Assembly: GCA_963377175.1 (NCBI GenBank)
Contig: CAUJNA010003324.1
Span: 360,950 to 424,949, forward strand
Length of the DNA stretch: 64,000 nt
Reading direction: 5' to 3'
Source: Effrenium voratum
Taxonomy: Eukaryota; Sar; Dinophyceae; Suessiales; Symbiodiniaceae
Within the stretch, counting starts at the first letter, position 1, and every line of letters starts with the position of its first letter. Positions 27,569 through 40,204 of this stretch are shown here, piece after piece. A program made the translations under genes and the position numbers. Below the pieces are notes generated by a model. It was not told the DNA's origin and did not search any database. It saw only the letters and a list, made by a program, of their open reading frames with translations.

Positions 27569-30500
27569 CAATGATTGACAACTTCTGCCATTGATGCAGC
27601 GACCGTTGCCGCACTGCCAAGTCGCGGGCACTGAAAATGCATCAGGTGCGCGGAGCATCCTACTCACTGGGTCCTCATCGACATCGGTCGCCTGCAAAAT
27701 GAATGTACCAACTTCCGCCGAGGTTGCTTGTGAAATTGATGCTTCACCAGTTATTGCTTGACTTGAGTGTAAACTGAACCTGGGTTGGTCTGGCAAGTCC
27801 TGCTACTTCGAAGTCCACGCATAATCTAGCCATTTTTTGAGTCAGACTTGTCATAACCTCTTGGAAGGGATGTTCGTGCGGCGCCTTGACAGCTCTCATC
27901 GCGTCGGGTTCGCGTGCAATTGGTGTTCACAAAACCCTTTCGTGAAACAACTGAGCACACAGAATCAACTGCAACTGGTGTTTCAAGCCATTGAACGACC
28001 CCAGCACCTCGCTGGCATCCCATGCGCACTTCGCTCTTCGAAGTCCACCAGTGTCAAGGAGCGCTCCTGCATTCACGCTTCGAGTGGATCGTTCCCTCGT
28101 GTTCTTTCCAGAGCCGGGTTCCCTTTTGATGGTGCAGCAAAGGCCACTTGAATCCAGAGAGCACTGACCAAACTGTGAAACAATCTGCGGTATGGTGCCC
28201 ACTTGAGGAATATGGTGCTAACTTGAGGAAAGCCACATGTTGGCACTACAAAAAAAACTCTGGCTTGAACAAGTCTGAACGGCTTACACTTCAAATTGGC
28301 GCTGTTGGATTCCAAACTGCAGCTCCTTTTTCAGATGCTTGGCCCAGCCGCAGCTGCGAAATCGCCGCCTGTGGATGAAAAGAACCGCAAGTATTTGTTC
28401 GCTAAGCTTGCTTTGGAGGCACGGATGTTGACCGGCTCCATTCAATTCTGCGTAGGAACCAAATTCTGGTCTGGTGCCCCCCAAGCAACACAAGCACAAC
28501 TGAACCAATCAAATGAAACCAAGCAATGGTTCGAGCAACATAACCATTCAATACCTAATCATGGGAGAAAACAACAAATGCCTCCACCAAACATGACCAG
28601 CGCACAAGCTAAACTCTGAACAACTCACAAGGTGCCTAGCCACACTTCGGAATTACTTCCTTCGTGCTCCAGAAGCCTGCGGCGAATGAACAAACACTTG
28701 TCAGTGCTGAGATGCCGGCAGGACAATTGCAACCCATCACTTGGAGCAGCATTGCAACCAAGGAGCTGACTCTGCCGAAGTGGTCTTAGTGTCCTCACCT
28801 GGAGATAACCAATAGCCCTGAAACAGATTGTGAACACGTTGATGAGTCTGACCCAACAAGCATGACACGTTATTGATGAACAAAAGGCGGGGCGGTAAGC
28901 CTCAAGCAATTGCTACTTCCCCTTGATGTACGCCAAATCTTGACGCGACTCGACCGCGATGTCCAATTTCCTGATTTGCCACACTACTAAGTGCCCGGCT
29001 CTCTTCTTCCTCTTGCCCTTGCACGGGCAGCAATGCTGCAAAGCGCAAGCGAGAATGCAATCATTTGTCACACGTCACCAACGTTCTGAATCAGTAGAGT
29101 CTCATCTGCACAGGTACGCAAGCTGCCGCAAGCTAAACATTGTGGCCAAATCCTTAAACACAGCTGAAAAAATGCGTCCTTGATTCTGACTCTTTCGGAG
29201 GGAATTTGCACTCAAGGCTTTCGAGTTGTTTCACACAATTAATGGGCAAATAACCAGTGATGGTTGGGCCCCAGCTTTTCCCCGAGCGGTGAAACAAGTC
29301 TGGAAAGTTGCGATGGAGCATGGCGTGCAGTGTCCGGCGGGTTTGACTGTGAAGTGTGCTGGAGCTGGACTTTGCTCCATGTTTGATCCCGTTTGCACAA
29401 CTGTGCAGCTGCTTAATGGCCCCCTCAATCGACACGTTGATGCGGAGCCCAGAACATGTCCCTGCTCGCGCATGATTTCGCTAGTCGCCGCATGCAGCCA
29501 ATGCTCGTACGTGAATACAACATCATAACGCTGCAAGCCGCGCGTGCCAAGACTCATACAACAGCACATGCCACAAACACAAACACAGACAAAAACATGC
29601 AAGTGCGAAACAGGGCCGTTTAGCCAGTGAACCTGTGAACCTCCGGAGCCGGGGCCTAGCAGCGGCACCAGCGGCAGCGCTTCCGCGCCCTGGAAGAGCA
29701 GCGTGGCTGAGGCCTGGAAAGCAAACGGAAAAATATCCAGACGTTGAAACGTTGTTTTTATCGCGTAAAACCTTGACCCCTAAAATCGAATCCGTCTTGT
29801 TTGGGTTGGGCAAAGCCAAGCTCTGCCGTTTGGCGACGTGTTGAGTTTAAAGGACGAAGGCCGTGCTTGGAATCCTCGCACGGGTTAAGACGATGGGATC
29901 AGCTTGCATTACAGCTCGCAAGCATCAAAACTCGGGGCTCTGCAAGTGGGAACACCAAGCAAAGTGTCTGCCGCAAGAACAAAGCAAATCTTGTAAGCTG
30001 TGGCATTTCTGCAATCCGATGCGGCTCTAAAGCCAGCACATAATTTCGCCCTGCGAACCGCTTGTTCAAAGCTGGTGTGCTTGTTTGGCGCTACATAGAG
30101 ACAATCGGTGGGCACACGCAGCCATGCAGTTAATGTTCACACATCAAATCTTCAAATGCTGCGCAATGAATATCGTGGCGCCAAGGCAAGTCTCAACGAT
30201 AAACCTCCTACAAATAGGAGCTCTGCTAGCAAAATCTGCCAGCCACTCTGCAGGCGTCCTTTTTAGCTGCATCCTGCAAACCACTACCCTTCAGTAGCTG
30301 CTTCACCCCATGCGGCCTAAGCCCTCTGATCGCCCGTTGCCTCTTTGTTTCATCCCGCTCCAAATGACTCCAGCCACTGGCCTCTGGTTGAAGAGAATAC
30401 GACTTGAGCTTGCAGATTCCGTTCAACATGTCAATTCGACATTGAAATGCAAGTTCAATGTATGATTGTAAATTGCAATTCTGAATTCCAAGAGCATTAG

Positions 30501-31050
30501 TTGCAATTTCTAGCATATGTGTCCATTTGTACATGTCTGATCGGAAGCGACATGGCCATCAGCTGACTCAGATAAATACCGCGCCTGTCCAACTGCTGCG
30601 GTGACCAGGTTCTCACCCACCAAGATGGCCACAACCTTTCCCCAATAAAATGTGCAAATCAATTCCCCGAACAAAGGCCAACAGACATCCTGATGTATTA
30701 TTTTGAGGGGTCAGAGTTGCCAAGCAACCCGAATACGATCGTAGGAAACACGCATGTGTACTTGCTATAGCGGGGTTTGCTTGGTCCAGGCGGCAGGCGG
30801 ATAGAGTCGGATTCTCGCATGGCAAAAGCCTTGCTGCAACGCCATTACGTTTGTCCTGGCAAAAATCGATCGCAACACTTGGACATGCTGCTGATTTCTT
30901 TGTTTGGACATGCTCATTTGAGCTGAAAAAATAAACCCGTCATCTTATCCCAAGTTGTTTTCATTGCAAATCCAAGCGGCGGTCTTCATAAGCATTGAGG
31001 TCCCCCAATAGCATGCCCCTTTAAGTGTATGAGGTCGTTGGCAAACGGAA
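27569..31050. other. No gene supported
   Basis: Short overlapping open frames on both strands without domains. A minus-strand stretch at 27600-27740 (GTFILQATDVDEDPVSRMLR) is weakly coding-like. No repeats of note. Confidence 0.35.
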
Positions 31051-31053
31051 GTA

Positions 31054-31077
31054 GTGGTAGTAGTGATAGCAGCCGCC

Positions 31078-31132
<55 letters not shown>

Positions 31133-31410
31133 AAGTAGAAGTAGTAGGTAGTCGTCCTAGTAGCAGTAGTAGCGGCAGTAGTACTAGTGGCGGTGGTGGT
31201 AGTAGTTGCAGTCGCAATAGCAGTAGCAGTAGCAGTAGAAGAGTAGTAGCAGCCGCAGCAGCAGCAGAGCAGTAGTAGTAGTAGTAGCAGTAGTAGTAGT
31301 AAAAGTGGCAATAGTAGTAGTAGTAGCAGTATTAATAGTCGTACTTGTAATGGTGTAGTGGTAGCAGTAGTAGTAGCAGCAGCAGTAGTAGTAGTAGTAG
31401 TAGTGGTGGT
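31054..31410 (+). repeat. Imperfect AGT/AGC trinucleotide array
   Basis: (AGT)n interspersed with AGC, GGT and AAG triplets. Long open frames here only encode Val, Ser, Tyr or Thr runs and are repeat artefacts. Confidence 0.85.
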
Positions 31411-31715
31411 TGCGAGACAACAATTGTAAACGCTTTGCGCTGCCCGCCTCGGCCAGTATTCTTTTGGTTGGCTTTGAGGTACTGTGTTTTGGTTTGCCTT
31501 GAAGTGTTGTGTTGTTTTGAGCGAGTGAGCCGGCGCCGAAATGCGTGAGCTGGTTTCCACATACATGGCTTCAAGGGCTAAAAGGAGAGCCGCGGTCTGA
31601 GGCAAGGGCCGGACCGAGAGCTACGTAGCCAGGCCAGCCAGCAATTTGACCGGCTTGCAAACAACGTTCCAATTGACCGGTTCCGACTGCGATTTCGCCC
31701 GTGGTCTTGGTAGAA
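31411..31715. other. Unique sequence between two triplet arrays
   Basis: No gene is supported. The 300 bases separate two arrays with the same triplet, so they may be a unique island or an insertion. Confidence 0.4.
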
Positions 31716-32171
<456 letters not shown>

Positions 32172-32348
32172 GAAGCATGTGGGCCAGTGGCCTTGAATAA
32201 GCCTTGGAGGCTACGCGGAAGCAAAATTGCTGGGATCTGCAGAAAAAGAAAATGCAAAATACGGAAATGGGCCACTCCTGCTCCAAGCAGTTTGGGGGCG
32301 CGCGACTTGCGCGGGACTTGCGCGAAAACTTGTTCATCTTTAGGCCAT

Positions 32349-32447
32349 GGTGATGATGATGATGATGACGACGATGATGATGATGATGATGATGATGAGA
32401 ATGATGATGGTGATGATGATGATAATGATGACAATGAGAATCATCAC
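32349..32447 (+). repeat. (GAT)n array
   Basis: GAT/GAC/GAA triplets. The open frames encode poly-Asp or poly-Met and are not taken as genes. Confidence 0.85.
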
Positions 32448-34735
32448 TGCGTCACTTGCGCTTCACTTGCGGTTTACTTGCGCAGCCCCATGCTTGACTT
32501 GCGCGGCCGCTCCTGCCTCCTGCCCTTCAAATTACAAGCGGCGGTGCAGCTGATTTGATACGTCCAAAACAACTGGGATCACGCCTTACATTGACACATA
32601 CAACGGGTTTTCTTTTTCGGCTCATTTGAGAATGGCCTTGCCCAATACGTAGTGGGCCACCAAAAACACAAACATGCCCATCAAATGCGGTCAAATGCTA
32701 TGAATAAAATGGAGTTGAAACAGCCAAGCCAGCCCCAACAAATTCAACATGTCGGCTGGATGTAGACCACTACAAGCATATCAAAAATGCAAACACACAA
32801 GTTAACTCATACAGTCGAGCAGCCAAAGCGAGTGAAAGGAATCCAGCTAAGTTGAGGGGTCTTCCGTGTGAGAAGCTGCTACTGCACAATTCTGGATGTT
32901 GAAATAGCCAGTGATGCAAGGACTACTTGTACGTGGTCCCTGCTGAAGGATCCATTGGAGGCTTCACAAAGTCTAAGTCCAAGTGCCGTAGCGCGAGGCT
33001 CCCGGCTCCATCACAGCCGCCCAGGCCATGTGGGCCCTGGATGAGGTCGCGGTCCAAGGCCTTCGAACAGCGCTACTCGGGTCTTCGGAGGTTTTTGCAC
33101 CGAGGTTCCTCCGGAAGAGCCCGGAATGGAATTCCCGATGCATGATTTCTTGCACCCTGAACCAAAAAGCAAGGCTAAGGACAGGCGGCTTGACTCAACC
33201 CCAGTCCAGCCTCCAGGAGCTCTTTCAGAACTTTGCTCAAAGAGCCCACCTCAGCCACCGCATAGCGCTGATTTGTAGATGTGTGATTGCTCTAAGAAGT
33301 GACAACATCTTTTGTTTGCCAAACAAGAAGGTGATGATACACCAGCGGTCTTCGCAGCGAAGACCGTACCAAGCATTGTTTCCAGGGCGTGAGTGCTTGT
33401 GTGTCTGTGTGTCTGCGTCTCAGTGTGTCTGTGTCTCTGCGTGCCCCACGAGTCAATGTGCCTCCACACATCAAGAAACTTCTCGCTGGAACAAAGCTAC
33501 GCTCTCTTAACACACGTATTATCTCCCATCGGCAGCTAACTTCCAGAGCTTACAATCGATGAAGAAGTGGGCGATGGGATGGGAAATGAGAGAGTGGGAA
33601 AGGGAGTTGCCTTCGGTCTTACCTCCTCTCAGAGATATTTGTTGCCTTCCCTTTCGGCTTCTCCATCTCTCTCTGCCAATTCAGTCTTGAATGGAGAGAT
33701 GGAAGGATGGTATGACGTAGGAGAGTGGCTCCTTCGCCGGCCACTACCAGTATCTTGTCTCAATTGAGGATTTCCTTGTTCCAATGATATTTCTATCAGT
33801 TGGTCACTTCCCTAAGCCACATCTACAAAATATTCCATCCTCACGTCTCTCCCAGAGAAAATATTTTCATTACAAAAAGAGAAGACATAAAAAAGATAGG
33901 GATTGGAGACGCCGTCTTTCACAACTAAATCCGGTTGGGACATGGTGCTTCACGTGACAAAAGCAACAGTCCTTGCAGGAATCATTTTGAGCTGCGGTTT
34001 GAGTCCTGGCAACTTCAGTAAACTCTCACGTTGAAAAGGCAAACAATACAAAATATGTAAAATGCATTAACTACATCTTGTGTCCCGCGCTTCAAACATC
34101 ACCTTCTCCAAACCTGCCAAGACTGTTGGCATCCTCGGCTGCCGGCATGGGAGCCCCGGTACATAAGCTCCTGAGCAGTCCAAGTTCTTGAATGAAAGGC
34201 CCAGCTGAAGAAGGCAAACTCAAAGTCCATTGAATCTTGGCACAAAATGAGCCCTGAATATTCCACGCATAGCGAACGGCGTTCTCCTTTCATCGGGCTA
34301 TTCGGGAAAGATTGCCGTTCAACAACCACGGGGCTCGTTTAGAGGGGACAAATACCACGATGTCATGCGAGTAAACCCAAGTCAATACCGCGGATTCATC
34401 GCTCGGACTAGCTTAACACAGTTTCCTGTTCCAAGCAAACTCGAATGTAGCGATGACATGTCATATATTTACAGTGTAAATTCGCCTCGGCCCCAAAGGG
34501 GCCAAGGGCGCTCAGATCTCTTCTCCAAAGAGAATCCCAACCCCTCCCCGACCAAAATTTTGCCGGCCCCCCCCCCCCTACCCATGTCGGCTGGCCCAAA
34601 ATCCTGTCCGGCGGGCCTTGAAATTTTCGGGGTTCGTCGGCGTCCAGCTCCATGGGTCCATTTTTGTCGAATGTGCTGACATTGCGAAAATCACTAAAAA
34701 ATTGCTTTTTTGTCCTGAAAAGCATGACCTCCTGC
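32448..34735. other. No gene firmly supported; one coding-like island
   Basis: A GC-rich island at 32975-33145 is open in several frames. The best is the plus strand from 33028 (ALDEVAVQGLRTALLGSSEV), with no recognised domain. GT/CT-rich words (gtgtctgtgtgtctgcgtctc) lie at 33390-33450, and a run of 13 C at 34566-34578. The rest is featureless. Confidence 0.3.
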
Positions 34736-34751
34736 AGCCCGCCTGATGGCG

Positions 34752-35095
34752 TGTCTTACGTGTCTGCGACTGGCCTCAGGCCCAGCCCAGCCAGCAACTC
34801 GCCACCCAGCCTCAGGCCCAAGTGTGTATGAAACAGGCCTTGCCCATCCAGCAACCCGCCCAAAGCCTGCCCAGCCCAAGTTCCAGGCGCAACCAGCAGC
34901 GTAGTCCGGCTGCCCGGCAGCCAGCAACCCACCCATGGCTTCGCAGCCTCGTGGCTGAGACTAGCTTCAGGCCCAGCCCAACAGCCCAGGCCCCGGCGCA
35001 TCTCAGGGCATGCCAGCCACCCCACCAGCAGGCTCAGCCCAGCGTGCCAAGGTCAGGTTTGTCTAACGTGTCTGCGACTGGCCTCAGGCCAACGA
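34752..35095 (+). repeat. Degenerate CAGGCCCAGCCCA minisatellite between direct repeats
   Basis: ACGTGTCTGCGACTGGCCTC plus AGGCC occurs at about 34758-34782 and again at about 35068-35092. Between them lie degenerate CAGCCCAGCC, CAGCAACCCGCCC and AGGCCCAGCCCA units. The frames on the minus strand (GWAGFGRVAGWA) only mirror the repeat. Confidence 0.65.
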
Positions 35096-35550
35096 CCAGT
35101 TCTCATCCTGAAGGACCGAAGGATGTGTGTTTAGATGCATCCTTGCTGAAATGAATATTCTTTATGCCCCCCTGTTGGTTTTACAGGGAAACTATCACTA
35201 TTGAGGATATTTTTCCGGGGTACTTAAGCAAATGGAGGTTTGTATTCCCACCATGTACCTGTCTTGGGCTGAGCAACCGAGCAAGAAACGTATGTCATGG
35301 CAAGCCGCCAGCCCCGTGAAATGGAGGTGCCCAAACACACAAAGTTGGTCTTGGTTGTTCAGTGACACCAATTATTGTTCCCCTTTTTATGGAGGCCAAG
35401 CCCCACTAAAAATGCTCATCCCCAGAAAGAGGTCCTTTTTTTTCCAAGGGCACTGAGCAGCTGAGATAGTCTTGGTTTTGGATTTCAAACCTTCCGAGCA
35501 GGACGGCTTCCGAACATCGAACTAGCACGGGCGAACTGGTGCGGTCACAA
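35096..35550. other. No gene supported
   Basis: No domain, repeat or RNA gene recognised before the tRNA-like sequence. Confidence 0.4.
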
Positions 35551-35697
35551 GCTTTCAGTAGGATTCGGACCTTCCCAACACTGGATTTCGGTGTTCCTGA
35601 CCCTTCCCTCAAACTAGGCTGGGCCGAGGCGGGCAACGCGAAGCGTTTACAATTTACAGTCTACCGCTACAACCACTCAGCCATTCCACGTGAAACC
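35551..35697 (-). tRNA. tRNA-Tyr(GTA)-like sequence, interrupted or decayed
   Basis: On the minus strand, in order: GGTTTCA (35697-35691); a perfect internal box A TGGCTGAGTGG (35683-35673); GTTGTAGCGGTAGA; a seven-base anticodon loop CTGTAAA (35659-35653, anticodon GTA); a hairpin AACGC-TTC-GCGTT; about 55 extra bases; a T-arm-like GAAGG-TCCGAAT-CCTAC (35574-35558); and TGAAAGC (35557-35551), which pairs with GGTTTCA at six of seven positions. The D and anticodon arms look like the long-variable-arm tRNA-Tyr of bacteria and organelles. The extra bases, extra spacing before the D arm and poor anticodon stem argue for a pseudogene, an intron-bearing copy or a SINE head. Confidence 0.4.
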
Positions 35698-35744
35698 GAA
35701 CAATATGACCTATCAGTATTTTTTTGACAAAAAATCATGTTCAT

Positions 35745-35815
35745 GTTTCTTATCTGTTAGGACTTGAACCTACAACCTAACGGTCAACAGCCGTTTGTTA
35801 TGCCGTGACATCAAA
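35745..35815 (-). tRNA. tRNA-Asn(GTT)-like relic
   Basis: The minus strand has a perfect anticodon arm AACGG-CTGTTGA-CCGTT (anticodon GTT, Asn), then AGGTT and a T-arm-like GTAGG-TTCAAGT-CCTAA with a near-consensus box B (GGTTCAAGTCC). The D-arm side (GTCACGGCATAAC) is short and no acceptor stem pairs with ACAGATAAG. It lies about 50 bases from the Tyr-like sequence on the same strand. Probably not functional. Confidence 0.38.
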
Positions 35816-35819
35816 AGCA

Positions 35820-38479
35820 GGTGCCTCAATGTCAGTTCGGTATGAGCCGGCACTAGCAAATAATAGTCCCGCAAGACATGAATCCTCGCAGGAGATGACG
35901 CATTTGATGTCTGCTGGAAGCTTCATTGTATTTGATGGCATCACTGGATGTCCAGTACGCAGCCCTCGTCAATGGCTTGGAACTTTGGGGGAGCGGTGGC
36001 AGCGTACGGTGGCACTTGGTGATGTGTATAGATATTGGTCGGCAATATTGAACCACTAAATACCACAAGGGGACGCTTGGCAGAACTTGTAAACACTTGG
36101 AGGTGCACAAGGCTGTACATCGAGAGACGAGAGGCTGATTTGACCTGGCCCAACAAGTGCCCTATTCCATGAACTGAAGCTCCTCTGGCATCTCTGCCTC
36201 ACGCAGACTCACGCGGGCGCAAAATGGTTTGTTGCCTTGGAATGAACGGCGCCCAACGTGAGCGTTAAACCAGCTTGACCCCATCCCCCGCAAGCAAATT
36301 GCTCAAGGCATGCAATGTCCTTTTCGCGGAACCTCCAGCCCGACTTTTATGAGACTTCAACCCTAGCTCCAAAATCATGTGCAAACCCTGGCCAAGTCTT
36401 ACCAACATTAATCATGAACGGCAGGGGCTGAAAGTCCAACAGGCAATAGAATAGAATTTGAGTCATCAGCAAAAGTGCCTGGGCATTCCAGCATTCCATT
36501 CCAGCATGCGCAATTGTTGATCACACTGACAAACCTTGGGCACGCCAAAATCCAGCCTCTGAATCCCACCAGCCATGGATCTTCTTCGCCACCTGCAAAG
36601 TGCTTTGCAGAGGCGCCCAATCGCATAACATCCTCACCGCCAGCACATTGAACATTATTCCTGTTGGATGCTTCTGAAAGCTTCACAATACGTCTTGACT
36701 CCCCAGTCAGTCTGCCATCAAGGGCCCAAGAAGCCTTTAGCCCAACCCTGTTCTGCCTCTCGCAGAAGCCGCTGATGAAACTGCGAGGCACACCTTAGAG
36801 GTATTCGCGATGCGCGCAGCGCATACAAAAAGGACCGTCTCAGTGGTTCGCTTATTGATGCCCTCGAAATTGAAGTTTCTGGTTGGTCTTATGTTAGAGA
36901 GAATCCTGTCCCTGAATGAACCTTTTCCAGTTGGTGCCTCCCCTCGATATTTTAAGTGACAGCCCTGCATCTGCTTACCCAGACTCTAGCCTCCTGTTGG
37001 CATCAGGTCACCAAGTGCCCCGGCCAGTGCGCTGCTCCTGCGCTCCTTCGGAGGCCCGTGAAGAGCGCGTAGCAGCAGGCCGGTGTGTCCAGGAAGCCTT
37101 GACTCGAGCAGAGCCACCTTTCATCTAGCGTGCCAAGCCTGGAAAAGATCTAGCGAGACATGGACAGCATCCTCAGGTGTGCTTGTGCACAAGCGGCGCC
37201 TAACTGATTGGCTTGCCTTGTGATACAAATTTGAATCGGTGGCCGGCTTGGTCAATCTGCCCCTGCATGCAAGCCACAAACGCCTCGACCCTGAAACAAA
37301 CAGGCTTGTGTCCGTTGGCAACTCAAACAAAAATGCTAAACATGTTCTCTCAGAAATTCATGCAGGGGGTTGAGTGATGCACATGTGCTTCAGCATTCAC
37401 AAGGAAGATGGCAAACAAAGTAAGCACAAGTTGAAGGCCGTCACAACTGCATGATGTTCATGATGCTGAGAGCTCTGCCAAGCGGGAACTTCAATGCGAG
37501 GCGTGCCGTTTTGGGCTGGCGCAGAGTGCAATGAAGTACATGCACGCAGTCCCTAAAGTGGTACAACAAAAAGCCAAAACGACAAAAGTGCGCATGTGCT
37601 TCCAGCCTGCCAAATGGGCACATGTCAATCTGGCCATGTCAACTTGTTCCTGCGTCTGTCTGATAAGCCCTTGGCAGCTGAGTTTTGCCATGTGGCTCAT
37701 CACTGCTTCAAATGAATCATGTGCACTGGTCTGTCGTTCGTCCTTCCGCATGTCCCCAGCTCTCTATCTGCTGTCTGATTCATCCAGAAAGAACGACCAC
37801 ACCTGTGGCGGACCATTGGAAGTTGCCTGTTGAACCTTGCAGAATGTTCTGCTAAAGGGAGGCAAAGCTCAAGCCAGCCACACCATGTCCGCCAGCACCA
37901 CCGAGCGATCCAACTTCTCCGAGGACATTTTGCCTCGCAAGCGGGCTTGCTGCAAAGATTTCCCAGCACGAGTTCCAGCGTAATCTATGCTGGTTTGCAG
38001 GCCGAATCCAAAACTCACGTGCCTGCGCAAGCCTTCGCTCCTCACCAAGGCACCAACCGTCAGTTGGTCTCAGCATGGATGCGGCTGCAGCTTTCACCTG
38101 GCTCTCCACACTTTGTGCTTGGCTCTTGAGTAATTCCTAGCGACAAAGCATGCACCTCAATGGAAGCGCGCCTCGATGGGACAATCTGCACCTACATGAG
38201 GTGCGGGACAAACCTGGGATGGTCAAAACTTGGCTGCCTGGGATGGGTTCGACGAGCAAAACGCGCTAAGCCTGCTGAGTTTAGGGACTAATCGCAAAAT
38301 CGTTTCCAAGGGCATGGAGGGCATCCATAAATCACAGCTATTTGTTGCATCACACCAACACATTTATTGTTTGATGACTTCTGCTTGGCTTCCATTTGCA
38401 AATGAGTGCCACGCTACCCAATTGCCGTCTTCAGACTTCAAGAGGTACCTCAAATGCGAGCAGCAACCAACACAAATCA
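35820..38479. other. No gene firmly supported
   Basis: Two minus-strand stretches look weakly coding: 36408-36790 (NNVQCAGGEDVMRLGASAKH) and 37880-38030 (VSFGFGLQTSIDYAGTRAGK). The second might be a distal exon of the M16 peptidase gene upstream on the same strand, but I cannot show it. No repeats of note. Confidence 0.28.
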
Positions 38480-38730
38480 CATATATATATATATATGTTT
38501 CAGGCCGTGAACCCCCCTCCCTCCCCCAAACCCCCCCCCCCCCTGTGGGGGTGGGGTGGTGGTTGGGTGGTTGGGGTGTGGTTTGGAGTTGGTTTAGGGT
38601 TGGTGGGTTGGTTTAGGGTTGGTTCAGGGTTGGTTTACGGTGGGTTTAGGGTGGGTTTGGAGTTTGGGTTGAGTTAGGGTTAGGGTTGGGGTTTTGGTAG
38701 GGGTTGGTTTGGTTTAGGGTAGGATGTTGC
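38480..38730 (+). repeat. AT palindrome followed by degenerate TTTAGGG-like tract
   Basis: ACATATATATATATATATGT, a C-rich run (38527-38543), then GGTTTAGGG, GGTTGGTTTAGGG, GTTAGGGTTAGGG and relatives to about 38725. This is the G-rich-strand form of the interstitial telomere-like material, and it has the same AT-palindrome neighbour as the tract at 61620-62047. Confidence 0.65.
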
Positions 38731-40200
38731 GAGAGGTGCAGGGGTGCTGGTTCACGGGGTGAAAGGGGTGCGAGTCTGGGACCGAAGCTGCAGGGCACAC
38801 GGTACTGGGTGGGACGCAGAGTGGTGAGGTGCATCCACAAACCCATCCAGCCAAGGATTGCCTGGTTTGACGCTTTGTATCTCATCGTCACCTGCATGAA
38901 TCTCAGATCAGCTAGCTACCAGCAACATGTCCTGAGGCACGTGCTTTCCCCGCTGGTCTCCTCGTTGGGCAAAATACACCTGGGCCCAGGGCCGGCACTT
39001 GCAAGTGCGAACAACAGCGGAAACAAGTATCGGCGCTGGCTCAGGCAAGAACCCCGTGAGACCCCGTGAGGCTTGCAAGATGCATCTTACTTCCCACACT
39101 AGCCAATCACTTTCTCCATCAAAGCTCCACAAAAGTCAAAGAAGGTTTGCAAGGTGGCTTGATTGGATGGTACCAAGATGGCTTCCACTAAGAAAAGACA
39201 ACCCCCAAAGCTCCTCAATTTTATTCAGGAAAGACCGTCCACGCATGCCGCAAGCGCGCAAACGCCTGCGAGGGCGGGTGCACCAACATCTCCGCATTGT
39301 GCCGGGCCCAACCTAGCGCAAACAAACTTCACTTTAGCTGCTGTCTACCAGATCAGTGGAAACGGCGGGCAAAAAAGAAAAAGTGCTGGCAAATGCTGGT
39401 GGCAGCTCTCACAGCCAGAAACCCCACACCTTCACCGATTGGAACGGCATCATCATGGGGCATTGTGCACTGTCGACTGGTAAAAGCAAGTCATTGGCTG
39501 ATCACATTCCTTATCTGTGATTTTTGCCTGCAGGGTTGTCTGTTGCTGATTGTGAAAGGGCACATGCCAGCTGGCAATGTGGTTCGCGCTTACCATTATT
39601 GTCTTCAGGTGGGAAATAGCAAAACCAGGTGAAACTGTGCTGATGGCAAGGTGTCTGCCAAGATTCTGGGGTGTTTGTTCATTGCTTAAAGTAAGCCTTG
39701 GGTCAAGCAAAGCTGGAGCCAAAGCCAAAGGCGCAAACTGTCATGAAAGTTCGCCACAAGCAGTCAGAAGGCGTCACGTTCTCACATTCTGGGGTTTTCT
39801 TCTCTCCATGCGCTGAAATACGCATGTGCGCAGCTGCAAACTGCTCTTGGAGATCTCGCCTTCTCCTTGGCCTCGGTTTGCAAGCCCCACAGTCACGTTC
39901 CCGCAGCAGCGCAGGAATGCCGTCAGGGCGTTCAGCTCCATGTCCAGTCAGGTCAGCTGCAGGATGCTCCAAGACTCCAAGATGCTCGTGCGGCTTCAGC
40001 GGAGGGTGCGGCCACACACGTCAAGCAGGGCAGGGAGTCCAGAGGCGCGGCAAAGGCTCTGCGCCACTGGTCCTTCGATCCAAGCCCTGCAGCTCCGCTC
40101 TGTCCGTTTCGCTTGCCTCACTTTCGGTGGCCTCTGGAAGAAACAAAGCACCCTCTCTATCGCTCTCTCTCTCTCTCTATGTCTATTTCAGGACCCTCTC
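38731..40200. other. Mostly non-coding; (CT)n run; possible distal M16 exons
   Basis: A (CT)n run lies at 40158-40186 just beyond an M16 exon. The minus strand at 39850-39945 (LNALTAFLRCCGNVTVGL) is weakly coding-like. The C-terminal M16 domain must lie in this direction but no clear exon was recognised. Confidence 0.3.
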
Positions 40201-40204
40201 CTTG

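Noticed and set aside
31021..31605. Tyr/Thr/Leu-rich 194-codon ORF and related Ser or Val runs
   Set aside because: Produced by the AGT/TAG triplet array, with no non-repetitive domain.
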